Shown one piece after another: positions 7,065 to 14,989 of a stretch of DNA of 64,000 bases. Source of the stretch: CAZIUL01 sp964542475 (GTDB lineage: Bacteria > Planctomycetota > B15-G4 > CAYZWU01). The first letter of the stretch is position 1. Every line of letters begins with the position of its first letter. A program made the translations under genes and the position numbers. The DNA lies in NCBI GenBank assembly GCA_964542475.1, contig CAZIUL010000013.1, positions 31,668 through 95,667 on the forward strand, written 5' to 3'. The notes under the pieces are model-generated. The model was given only the letters and a program-made list of their open reading frames with translations. It had not been told where the DNA came from and did no database searches.

Positions 7065-9722
7065 CTAATGTTTGGGAACGACAAAACGGTCCCGGTTGGT
7101 CAGGTAAAAAGAACCGGTGCCCGTATCTTCCATGTACCCCTGAAAATAGACTTCCACCCCCTCCAGATTGGGATCGCCGGGGATGGCGGCGGTCTCGCTG
7201 ATCTTTCCGGAAGGAGGAAAATTGCCGCAGAAGAGAAGGCTCAGGGTGGACGGATCGAGCTTGAGGATCCCGATGGAACCCAGGGATAGATAATCCGGCC
7301 CAAAAGCGTAGAAAAGCAAGTATTCGCCGTTGGGATCGCCTTCGAGATCCATGGTCACCCATCGGGGCGTGCCGCGCATACGGTGGACCACCAGATCAAT
7401 GTTAATGCCCAGATGATTCAGGTAACAGGAGGCGAGATACTTGATATGGTTGTGGGGATCTGATTCGACCAGGCCCTCCATCTGAAATGAGGCGGCCACT
7501 GTCCGATAGGTGCCTGTGTCATGGCTCACGGTTTTGCCCTCGGAATTGCTGGTAATGAGGGTCTGGGCTGCAGGATCAGGCGTTAGGTGGTCGCTTGATT
7601 GCCACTCGCTCAGATAGGTGTAGACCATGCCTTCCGTGACCGTGCCGGGCACCCCTACCATCTGTTTGATACTGTCCCCGGAAGAGGCGCTCGCGATCCC
7701 GAAGTAGGGCTGGTAGATGTGCTTGTAGGAATCCTGGGCCCAGCAGTTTCCTCCCTCCATGTAGGCACTGCCGCCTTGGCTGAGAAAACCAACCAGGTCG
7801 TTGGCCTGGCTGTAGCTGAGCGCCATGTTGTAGGGGGTCATGCCCAGGCAGATCATGGCCACCTCGTATTCATCGATCATGGCAGGCCAGTCCGTGGTGT
7901 AGTGCACATTCAATCCGAAATCATCGCAGATCTCATGAAGGATCAAGCCCGTATCAGGAGTCTCGTCGCGCTCGATGATCACCACGGTATTCTTATCTTC
8001 CACGAAGAAATGGTTCCAGCCCACGGGCGGGCTGGCGGCAATGTTGGCCGGCGTGGAGCTGTCCGTGGCAAGGAGACGGTAGACGATGTGATCGTGGAGG
8101 GCCACGTTTCCATCCATGGTGCCGGTGAAGACAAAAGTGTCATCCTCCTTTTCCAGGACCACCAGGGGCTGGGGCACGCCGTTGATCTCGAACTCCAGGG
8201 TCACGTCCGGTATGCCCGTTTCGTCCACTGCAGTGCAGGTGATTTTCATGGGCCAGTCATTCAGGGTGAGGCCGTGAATCACGCGGTGTTCCATGTCGGG
8301 CTTTGTCACGTCATCCTCCACCGAGATGGTGAACATGCCCTCCGGCGCCACCAGGGGAAAGTTCTTGGCCAGCCCGGTCATGTCTTCCGCGTGAATGTAA
8401 TAGGAAATGAGCGTACCATGGGGCTGGGCCGGTATGGCGCCGCTGTATTCATGGGGATTCCCGGTGGGGGACATGACCGCTGCATTGAATGGGCCGGCGC
8501 CCGTGGTGGTCCAGAGAATCTCGGGTGGGCCGTCCAGGGTGGTGGCATTGTGGGGAATCACCTCCGCGGACACCACGTAGGGATCCACATCACTGTCCGC
8601 GTATTCCCAGTGGGGCTGGGGATAGATCCTTATGGTTTCCCCACGATGCAGGTTCCGAGTCCGGCAATGGATCGAATCGCCCCAGCCGGTTCCCTGGGAA
8701 TCGATGTTGTGCACCTCGTATCCCGGCGCCATATGCTCGTAGATGGCCTTGGCTTCCGCATCATGCATCGTGTAGTACTTGCCGGTGAGGATCTTGTTGT
8801 TGGTCTGCAGGCAATTGATGTACCCGGTCCAGGAGCCGCCGTGAGGCCAGAGGGGAAAGCGCTCGATCTTGTAAGGCCAGCCGTAGGGGCTTTGCCGTGT
8901 TTTTAGGAATTCGAGTGCATTCTCGCAGTAAAGCCAAGGTGTTGTGTAATTCGGAAACTTGCCCCAGATGAATGTGTCCGGGGCCAGCGGTTTTCCAAAG
9001 GTATCCATGTGCATGATGCTGTAGAGGATCTCCGGGTTCCAGTAATGGTCGATGCCCAGGTAGTCTTTCATGATCTGATGCACCTCTTCCTTGGTCTTAC
9101 TAGGATTTTCCAGCAAAACCAGGGAGGTGGAGAAGGCGTTGCCGAAACCGTCCGTGTAGTAGTTGCCGCCCGTGTGAATCAAATCCATGCCATAGAAGGG
9201 AATGCGGAACTCCAGGGCGATCTGGGCGGGGATCACATCGTCATCGGGCCGGACACGGTTGTAGATGTTATCCACCAGGCCGAAGTCCTGGTTGCCGTCC
9301 CAGATGAACCATGGGCCGTAATCCCGGGTGTAGATGGAATTGGTCTTGGCGATCATGTAGTGAATGTTGGTGGTGGGGATGCTGTTACTGGCCAGCCATG
9401 AATTCCACCACGCCGTGTTCTCGGTGATGATGTAGATCTGATTGTCCTTCTGCAGCTCGTCAATGAGCTCCGCATTGGACCATAGCATGAAGATACCCTC
9501 CGATTCCTCCCACTCGGGGCAGGCCCGCACCGGGCCCACGGGCGGAAGCGTGATATCTCGGTTCAAGCCGATGAGATGCATTAGCGTCTTCTCTTCCTCA
9601 GTGAGGCCGATGGGTAGATTGCCAGACCCCGGCGCAGTATTGTCGGCCGGTTCCTGTGCTATGGCTGAAGCAGAAAGGAGGGTAAAGAAAAACAGCAAAA
9701 GGCAGGTCCGGTGAATGGCCAT
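7065..9722 (-). CDS. Secreted peptidylarginine deiminase-like protein (PAD_porph/agmatine deiminase fold)
   Basis: 885 residues with a cleavable signal peptide (MAIHRTCLLLFFFTLLSASAIAQ). Residues about 60-375 carry the guanidino-group-modifying fold with a complete catalytic set: Asp134 in TRDYGPW, His238 and Asp240 in MHMDTFGK, Asn303 in YINCLQ, Cys353 in SIHCRTRN. The spacing is nearly that of the Porphyromonas gingivalis enzyme (Asp130, His236, Asp238, Asn297, Cys351, from memory). Predicted reaction: hydrolysis of arginine/agmatine guanidino group to citrulline/carbamoyl product and ammonia. Export suggests protein or peptide substrates. The remaining 500 residues hold Ig-like/bacterial surface modules and a region with a ThuA/glutamine-amidotransferase-like look (GLILHEICDDFGLNVHY, GGSAYMEGGNCW). 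Single gene on the minus strand between two IS remnants. Confidence 0.8.
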   Translation of the reverse strand: MAIHRTCLLLFFFTLLSASAIAQEPADNTAPGSGNLPIGLTEEEKTLMHLIGLNRDITLPPVGPVRACPEWEESEGIFMLWSNAELIDELQKDNQIYIITENTAWWNSWLASNSIPTTNIHYMIAKTNSIYTRDYGPWFIWDGNQDFGLVDNIYNRVRPDDDVIPAQIALEFRIPFYGMDLIHTGGNYYTDGFGNAFSTSLVLLENPSKTKEEVHQIMKDYLGIDHYWNPEILYSIMHMDTFGKPLAPDTFIWGKFPNYTTPWLYCENALEFLKTRQSPYGWPYKIERFPLWPHGGSWTGYINCLQTNNKILTGKYYTMHDAEAKAIYEHMAPGYEVHNIDSQGTGWGDSIHCRTRNLHRGETIRIYPQPHWEYADSDVDPYVVSAEVIPHNATTLDGPPEILWTTTGAGPFNAAVMSPTGNPHEYSGAIPAQPHGTLISYYIHAEDMTGLAKNFPLVAPEGMFTISVEDDVTKPDMEHRVIHGLTLNDWPMKITCTAVDETGIPDVTLEFEINGVPQPLVVLEKEDDTFVFTGTMDGNVALHDHIVYRLLATDSSTPANIAASPPVGWNHFFVEDKNTVVIIERDETPDTGLILHEICDDFGLNVHYTTDWPAMIDEYEVAMICLGMTPYNMALSYSQANDLVGFLSQGGSAYMEGGNCWAQDSYKHIYQPYFGIASASSGDSIKQMVGVPGTVTEGMVYTYLSEWQSSDHLTPDPAAQTLITSNSEGKTVSHDTGTYRTVAASFQMEGLVESDPHNHIKYLASCYLNHLGINIDLVVHRMRGTPRWVTMDLEGDPNGEYLLFYAFGPDYLSLGSIGILKLDPSTLSLLFCGNFPPSGKISETAAIPGDPNLEGVEVYFQGYMEDTGTGSFYLTNRDRFVVPKH

Positions 9723-9879
9723 GCTAGTACTCCCAAAAAAATGAGGAATCCTTTGACGAAGCAGGCTTTCCGGTTCAGTGGATAGAATTATTACTTCATG
9801 ATTATAAGCGATTTACACGAGTCATGAAAGGAATTAATCGTTTTTCGAGCGTGATCCAAATATTCGAACGAACGTAAAA

Positions 9880-10145
9880 CGGTGAGTTGATCCAGCGACT
9901 TTTAATAAATTCCTTATTCCATCTGATAATAGCATAATCAGTAATAATTTAATGGGGTAGAGTATAAAACGAAAGGAAAGGGACAATCCACTATTTGAAG
10001 TTTGTTAACCGCCTGAGGCGTTTTCCTTTATGGAGTTCCTTTAGCCCGCGGTTCTCCTCAAGAAGGTAGTCAATGACCTTCTGCTGGTGCCGGTCGACCC
10101 AGCCCGAGAACATCATGAGCAGCAAGAGCCCGGCATATGCCTTGG
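9880..10145 (-). mobile_element. Degenerate IS remnant (transposase N terminus)
   Basis: Minus-strand bases 9991-10143 encode MMFSGWVDRHQQKVIDYLLE followed by ENRGLKEL and a short divergent tail ending in a stop. This is the N terminus of the integrase-core transposase family whose C terminus survives at 6545 and 63369. At 9892-9909 GTTGATCCAGCGACTTTT matches the family end motif at 6500. The middle of the element is deleted. The rest of the 9723-9880 stretch shows no gene. Confidence 0.7.
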
Positions 10146-10148
10146 CAA

Positions 10149-10342
10149 TTAACCTTAATGCGTCAAAAGCTTCGAGCAGAAATGGCCAAGAGTGCGTCAG
10201 CTACAACATAAAATCGGTTTTTTGTCCCGGAACTTAAGTGCATCTTATGTGAGGAGACGGAAAATTGGTTTTATGTTGTAGATGGCGTGCTATCGGCCAA
10301 GCGAAGCGTTTTATGCCGAAGCTTTTGACGCATTAAGGTTAA
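10149..10342. repeat. 194-bp palindromic element
   Basis: The outer arms are a perfect 26-bp inverted repeat: 10149-10174 (starting TTAACCTTAATGCGTCAAAA) and 10317-10342. A second inner inverted pair, CTACAACATAAAA at 10201-10213 and its complement at 10269-10281, gives a long imperfect hairpin. It abuts the IS remnant on its left and the YedF-like gene on its right. No coding potential. It could be a non-autonomous transposable element (MITE) or a structured RNA; unrelated in sequence to the 176-nt palindromes elsewhere in the window. Confidence 0.85.
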
Positions 10343-10367
10343 CAAGACTGTTTTGAATTTCGCCGAG

Positions 10368-10715
10368 TTAAAAGGTGACCACCTTCCTGTAGTTCAGGAG
10401 CGCGTCGACCGTGTCCTTCATGTCGCCCGGCCTTCCCACAAAGACTTTTTCCATTCGGTCGAAGTAGTTCAGGCAGGTGATGCAGGAGACGATCTCCGTG
10501 CCTCTATCCTCCAGCGCCTTCAGCTTGTCCACGATGGGTGAACCCTCGGTGGTGAGGAAGATGCCGGAGTTGAGAAAGATGACCCGGGCGGGCCGCTTCT
10601 CTGATTCCGAGAAGACCTTGAAGAGGAGATCGGTGAGCTTGGCGCCCAGATCGGCTTCACCCTCGCCGACTTCGGAAGAGGTGATTACCAGAAGAAAATC
10701 CTTGTCTATTACCAT
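10368..10715 (-). CDS. DsrE-fold protein, YedF C-terminal-domain-like
   Basis: About 115 residues starting at ATG 10715 (AAAGGA 9 nt upstream; a TTG 9 nt earlier is too close to the ribosome binding site). The pattern (LLVITSSEVGEGEADLGAKL, VIFLNSGIFLTTEGS, KALEDRGTEIVSCITCLNYF, GRPGDMKDTVDALL) matches the C-terminal DsrE-like domain of the sulfurtransferase-like selenium-metabolism protein YedF. The conserved CxxC-type pair is present (CITC). The usual N-terminal TusA/SirA domain is absent, and no selenium genes (selD, selA) are nearby. Predicted to be a small cytoplasmic sulfur or selenium relay protein; role inferred only from family. The adjacent plus-strand gene is an FmdE fusion, another family with redox/metal associations. 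Confidence 0.75.
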   Translation of the reverse strand: MVIDKDFLLVITSSEVGEGEADLGAKLTDLLFKVFSESEKRPARVIFLNSGIFLTTEGSPIVDKLKALEDRGTEIVSCITCLNYFDRMEKVFVGRPGDMKDTVDALLNYRKVVTF

Positions 10716-10875
10716 TTTCAACATTCCTTTCTGCCAGGTTATTAAACCTCCTGTCTTCTCAGTCGCAGGCCTTCCTGCGACCGTCGGCCAGAAGGCTCCG
10801 ACGTTATGGCAGGAAGGCGCGAAGGGAGGTGTTACTGGAAAGAACCCTGACCGGGCTCCGTAAAGCCCCTCAGGG

Positions 10876-11075
10876 TCATTGATAAATAAATGTATCCATA
10901 ATGTTCATATCCAACTCCTTGTACAAGGCCGAACACATAGTGTATTTGGAGGGATTGTTCAAATCAATGGATAACTCTGTAGATCTGGCCGGGTTCCTGG
11001 CGCAGGCAATAGACCCGCACTCCATAATTTTTTTAGTAAAGAGGACAGATCCTCGTCATGGGCGAAGAACGACAT
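10876..11075 (-). pseudogene. Possible small gene broken by a frameshift in a T7 run
   Basis: On the minus strand one frame encodes MSFFAHDEDLSSLLKK from an ATG at 11075, with open frame further upstream to about 11170. After the homopolymer at 11028-11034 a second frame continues as IMECGSIACARNPARS and ends with NIMDTFIYQ before a stop at 10876. Joined by a one-base shift they make a coherent short cysteine-containing protein. I do not recognise the family. It may be a sequencing error, a true pseudogene, or chance; no strong ribosome binding site was seen. The rest of 10725-11235 shows no other gene. Confidence 0.35.
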
Positions 11076-11235
11076 TCCACGGCCTGTCCATTTCTTCTTG
11101 GCTGATAAGCAGATGCTTGTAGCATCTTCATGGACATTTTTCTCTCCCAGTGGATAATGATACCCAGAGCTTATTTTCGCCGGTAGGAGTTATTATGCGC
11201 TGATTTTTCTTCTGATTGTTTTGGGGATTCCAACA

Positions 11236-12636
11236 ATGCGTTTTGAGAAGAATAAATTTCTTATTGCTGCACTTTTTGTAACGGTAGCCTTGCCATTCTT
11301 TGCGAATCGAGGATTTTGTCATCATGGTGAAGGTACTCCGATTTTAATCGATACGGATATGGGGCTTGATGATGTGCGCGCCATCTATGCCCTAATAGCA
11401 GGTGAAAAACTGGACATCCACGGCTTGTTGACAGTGGAAGGATCCTCTTCTCTCGGCAGGGGCACGGATAATCTCATAGGCCTTCTTGAAACAAGCGGCA
11501 TCAGGAACATTGACATCTTTATGGGGAAAGCCGCTTCCGGACTACCCTCCCCGATTTGGAGGGATGTGGCCAACAACCTTGGAGGCCTAGCCTTTCCCCC
11601 TCCCAGGGAGATTAAAGCTGAGCAGGATCCCTTTGTGAAATTGAAACATCTGCTGGCGAGCCATTATCAACTCCTTCACTATCTCGCCTTGGGTCCCCTT
11701 GCCAATCTGGCCTGCCTTGAGAGCAAATATCCCGGAACACTCAAACACCTTCACACCCTTTGGATACCTGTTAGGTTCAGCAAAGAGGGAAGGATCAAGG
11801 ACTGGAATCTGGTCTGGGACAAGTCATCCTCGGAAAAGGTCCTCAAGAAGACCCGAAGGATAGTTCTCATTGACCTGGATTCAGCAGGTGTTGTGAATGA
11901 GAGCGAGTTTTTTTCCTCCATACAGGGATCTTCTCCGGCAGGCGAGTGGATCGTGAAGACGATAGCGAAATCCGGGGGAAAGGCTCCCCATCTCATGATC
12001 TATGACGAGCTGGCAGCCGCTGCCTTGATAAAGCCGGGCCTGGTCAAGGTGGGTGAGAAGCCTTGGATCATGAATGGTTTTGAGGGTGATTGCATCCAAC
12101 TGAAGCGGAAAGAAGACGGTAACATTTTTGTGGCGACTTTTAGTGGAAATAAGGAGGCTTTAAGAATCCTGAAGGAATGTTGGAGCAAAACACCGCGTAG
12201 CCATACTCATGATCCTATCTCTCATTCCCCAAAGATGCTCATAAAAGCTTTTCATGGTCATCTGGGCCCTTATGTCGTATTGGGTTTTCGCATGGGGAAA
12301 CTTGCCCTAAGGGAAATGGGCGCTGAGGGGCATTTTGATATTTCTGCGGAGGTGTATAGCGTACTCAGCCCTCCCTGCTCCTGCATCATTGACGGCATTC
12401 AACTCGGGAGCGGTTGTACGTTGGGCAAGAGAAACATCGAAGTGCATCCTTTCGATGGTCCCGCCTATTCTGTTTTCAGCACGAAAGAGGGGTCCAAAAT
12501 CATAATAAGGCTCAAGTCGGAAATTCCCGGCCTTATCACCTCTTTAGTGGATGAGAATGGGGTTGAACCGACAGGGGAGATCTTTCTGGAAAAAGATATA
12601 GACTCCCTGTTTGATGCTGAGGTTTTGAAGAAATAG
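11236..12636 (+). CDS. Exported nucleoside hydrolase-FmdE domain fusion
   Basis: 466 residues from ATG 11236 (GGGGA upstream). A signal peptide (FLIAALFVTVALPFFANRGF) is followed by an N-terminal inosine-uridine nucleoside hydrolase-like domain: ILIDTDMGLDD at 37-46 replaces the canonical DTDPGxDD calcium/ribose site, with LLHYLALGPLANLA and a late substrate region. From about residue 338 there is an FmdE (formylmethanofuran dehydrogenase subunit E) domain: FHGHLGPYVVLGFRMGKLA, SVLSPPCSCIIDGIQL and GCTLGKRNIE. FmdE domains bind metal through conserved His/Cys residues. Such a fusion is unusual and the export is odder still. Reaction unknown; could cleave an N-glycosidic bond or use the fold for another purpose. 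The Pro-to-Met change in the DTDP motif leaves the acidic ligands intact. Confidence 0.8.
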   Translation: MRFEKNKFLIAALFVTVALPFFANRGFCHHGEGTPILIDTDMGLDDVRAIYALIAGEKLDIHGLLTVEGSSSLGRGTDNLIGLLETSGIRNIDIFMGKAASGLPSPIWRDVANNLGGLAFPPPREIKAEQDPFVKLKHLLASHYQLLHYLALGPLANLACLESKYPGTLKHLHTLWIPVRFSKEGRIKDWNLVWDKSSSEKVLKKTRRIVLIDLDSAGVVNESEFFSSIQGSSPAGEWIVKTIAKSGGKAPHLMIYDELAAAALIKPGLVKVGEKPWIMNGFEGDCIQLKRKEDGNIFVATFSGNKEALRILKECWSKTPRSHTHDPISHSPKMLIKAFHGHLGPYVVLGFRMGKLALREMGAEGHFDISAEVYSVLSPPCSCIIDGIQLGSGCTLGKRNIEVHPFDGPAYSVFSTKEGSKIIIRLKSEIPGLITSLVDENGVEPTGEIFLEKDIDSLFDAEVLKK

Positions 12637-12727
12637 TTAAATGGAGCTGAAATTCATCTGCAATTTCAGAACAGTGAAGGGATGTTTATGGAATACTCCC
12701 TGTCAATTTCCACACTGTCCTACTGAT

Positions 12728-12785
12728 CCCCATATTTCATCCTCTTCTGCTGCGGCACCGTAAACCGCGCTCACCCGCGTTGACG
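12728..12785. repeat. Half copy of the 176-nt palindromic element (P1)
   Basis: Left arm only: CATATTTCATCCTCTTCTGC and GGCACCGTAAACC, diverging after about 12770. It lies 30 nt beyond the AGE epimerase stop, in the 180-nt gap between convergent genes. Confidence 0.75.
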
Positions 12786-12815
12786 ACACCCTGACACCTG
12801 CAAAAAGGGGAAGGC

Positions 12816-14009
12816 CTAACTTCCTGTCCGGTTTCTCAGCTCTTCCAGAAGGCGCCAGCAGTACCACTGCATGCGCGGAATGTGAAAGGGGCCTTTCCAG
12901 AGGTTCCCCTTCAGGGGTACGGAGATTCTGCCGTCGCGGTGTAGATACCCGAACCATTCGCCGAATTCAGGATCGGGAAAATGCCGGCAGCTCCAGTCAT
13001 GGATCTGAGCATGCCACTGGGCGTACTTTTCGTCACCCGTCAGTGCAAAGGCCAGGAGCGTGGCGATGATTGCTTCCGCTTGAGGCCACCAGAATTTCAT
13101 GTCCTGCCAGTATTCCTGCACGGGCAGGCTTTTGACATCCCGGAAATAGAAGATCCCGCCGTGTTCATCGTCCCAGCCGCGCCGCCACATCCAATCGAGG
13201 ATCGTAGTGCCGATACGGACGAGCCGCTCGTCGCCTCCCCGGTGTCCGGCCTCGTGCAGTATGAACCAGGCGACCTCGATGGCATGCCCCGGATTGAGGA
13301 TCCGGCCGTCGAAGTGATCGAGGAACTCGCCGCTGGGGCCCACGGTTTCCAGGATCGCTTCCATGTCGGGTTTCATGAAATCCTTTTCGATTTCATCGAT
13401 GGCACGATCGATGAACCTGTCGTAGCCGGGATCTTCCAGATTTTCGCGCAGGGTCTGCGCCGTGGAGAGCAGGACCAGGGGTATGGCAAGTCCCTTCATG
13501 GGTCGGGTCTGGGGATCTACCTTGGGTTCCAACAGGCCCGGCGTGTCTATATGTAGCATCATCAGCGCGAAAAGTTCTTTGGACTGTTCCCGGGCGCGTT
13601 CATCACCGGCTGCCCGTGCGTAAGCACAGAACGCTGCCGCTGCAAAGGATTCGGTGAAGATGTAGCGCCGTTTTCTCAACGGTCTCCCCTCCCGGGTCAC
13701 AAGGAAATACATACGGCCGTCCTCGTCGAATCCGTGGTTGCGCATGAATTCGATGCCTTTTCCCGCCAGGTCCAGCCATTCATCCCGTTTTTCCACGGTG
13801 TTGTAGAGCGTGGAAAGCAACCAGGTGAATCGGCCTTGCTGCCACAGTCCTTTGTCCGTATCGAGTACGGTGCCGTCCCGATCGAGGCAGGTCATGAATC
13901 CGCCGTGTTTATGATCCACGCTGTGGCGGACCCAGAAAGGCACGGTGTCGTTTAGCAAGCCATCACGATAGACCGTGATCAGTTCACTCATTCGCTCCTT
14001 GGTCATCAT
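12816..14009 (-). CDS. AGE-family N-acylglucosamine 2-epimerase
   Basis: 397 residues, the usual size for the family. Motifs typical of the (alpha/alpha)6 barrel epimerases are visible: DHKHGGFMTCLDRDG, KGLWQQGRFTWLLSTLY, the YIFTESFAAAAF region, NPGHAIEVAWFIL with the catalytic-region His, and KFWWPQAEAI and PFHIPRMQWYCW near the end. Predicted reaction: interconversion of N-acetylglucosamine and N-acetylmannosamine. It is the last gene of a minus-strand operon with the NanA-like lyase (65 nt upstream) and the Kelch-symporter, so it would turn lyase-derived ManNAc into GlcNAc. Two ATGs (14009 with GAGG 9 nt upstream, or the internal MSELI with AAGGAG) are possible starts. Confidence 0.88.
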   Translation of the reverse strand: MMTKERMSELITVYRDGLLNDTVPFWVRHSVDHKHGGFMTCLDRDGTVLDTDKGLWQQGRFTWLLSTLYNTVEKRDEWLDLAGKGIEFMRNHGFDEDGRMYFLVTREGRPLRKRRYIFTESFAAAAFCAYARAAGDERAREQSKELFALMMLHIDTPGLLEPKVDPQTRPMKGLAIPLVLLSTAQTLRENLEDPGYDRFIDRAIDEIEKDFMKPDMEAILETVGPSGEFLDHFDGRILNPGHAIEVAWFILHEAGHRGGDERLVRIGTTILDWMWRRGWDDEHGGIFYFRDVKSLPVQEYWQDMKFWWPQAEAIIATLLAFALTGDEKYAQWHAQIHDWSCRHFPDPEFGEWFGYLHRDGRISVPLKGNLWKGPFHIPRMQWYCWRLLEELRNRTGS

Positions 14010-14074
14010 TATTTCATACCTCGTTCAAGGATCCACGATACTGGACTATACACTACCGGTTGGACTGCCGGCCT

Positions 14075-14989
14075 TCAGGACCGTGTCCATTCAAAGAATC
14101 CGATCGAATCCAGGTCCCGCCGCAGCTGCCGGATCCGGTCCTCTGAAAGCGGTTTCAGCGGAGGCCGCACCGGGCCGCAGTCCACACCGATCATGGCCAT
14201 CACCGCCTTGGCCGCCGCGGAATAGCCGTATCCCTTCAAAACCTTGATCATTCGGGCGGACCGGTACTGTTCCTTCCTCGCCGTATCGAGGTCGCCTGCG
14301 TTGTGGGCCGAGATGATCCGCTGGTACAGGGGAGCGGCGAAGCTGTACGAACTGCCCACCGCACCACGAGCGCCAAGGGCCAGCCCGGCCAGGAGTGCTT
14401 CGTCGCAGCCGAAGAGGATGTCGTATGCTCCATCCAAGAGCTGTACGCATTCCAGAAACTGGGCCAGGTCATCGTTGGTGTACTTGATGCCTGCCAGGTT
14501 GGGCAGGCGCACACGTCCCTGGGAAAGAAAATCCGGCATCGACAGGTTGACCCCGGTCAGCGCCGGGATGTCGTAGTAGTAGAAGGGCATTGAGGGCACA
14601 ACCGTGGCGATCCCTTCCAGAAAGGAGATGAGTTCCGTAAGATCCCGCGGTTTGAAAAAGCATGGCGCCATGGCGGCAATGCCCCATGCGCCGCATTGCC
14701 CGGCATGATCGGCCAGGGCCCGGGCCGCAGGCAGGCTGTTGTGGCCCACATGGACCAGTACCTTCATCTCCGAACCCCTGGCAACATCGATCCAGCGGCC
14801 GGTGACCGCCATCCGTTCTTCCACGGTCAGGGACAAGCCCTCTCCCGTGGTTCCCGCCACAAAAACGCCGCTTACCCCGCTTTTCACCAGGTGGGTGAAC
14901 TGTTGCTCCACCTGCTCGATCCAAATCGAGCCGTCTTCGTGCATTGGAGTGTGAACAGCTGCGATCAAACCTGTCAGTCTTCTCTTCAT
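14075..14989 (-). CDS. nanA: N-acetylneuraminate lyase (DapA/NanA family)
   Basis: 304 residues, a complete DHDPS/NAL TIM barrel. Motifs: VFVAGTTGEGLSLT (substrate carboxylate-binding GTTGEG), FYYYDIP (catalytic Tyr in a YYDIP rather than YNIP context, as in sialic-acid lyases), LAGIKYTNDD (Schiff-base Lys), and FGCDEALLAGLALGARG. Predicted reaction: N-acetylneuraminate to ManNAc plus pyruvate. The start overlaps the upstream Kelch-symporter stop by 4 nt (ATGA), indicating translational coupling. Context (sialic-acid transporter upstream, AGE epimerase downstream) supports NAL rather than dihydrodipicolinate synthase. Confidence 0.88.
   Translation of the reverse strand: MKRRLTGLIAAVHTPMHEDGSIWIEQVEQQFTHLVKSGVSGVFVAGTTGEGLSLTVEERMAVTGRWIDVARGSEMKVLVHVGHNSLPAARALADHAGQCGAWGIAAMAPCFFKPRDLTELISFLEGIATVVPSMPFYYYDIPALTGVNLSMPDFLSQGRVRLPNLAGIKYTNDDLAQFLECVQLLDGAYDILFGCDEALLAGLALGARGAVGSSYSFAAPLYQRIISAHNAGDLDTARKEQYRSARMIKVLKGYGYSAAAKAVMAMIGVDCGPVRPPLKPLSEDRIRQLRRDLDSIGFFEWTRS

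Noticed and set aside
7599..8906. A 435-codon open frame on the plus strand
   Set aside because: Antisense to the deiminase-like gene; composition (His/Val/Gly-rich) is typical of the opposite strand of a GC-rich gene.
10149..10342. Integron attC site
   Set aside because: The ends lack the GTTRRRY/RYYYAAC core pattern and no integron integrase is nearby; arms are perfect rather than mismatched as in attC.
10368..10715. Selenoprotein or selenium-utilisation locus
   Set aside because: No in-frame TGA with downstream hairpin and no selA/selD/selB nearby; YedF similarity alone is not enough.
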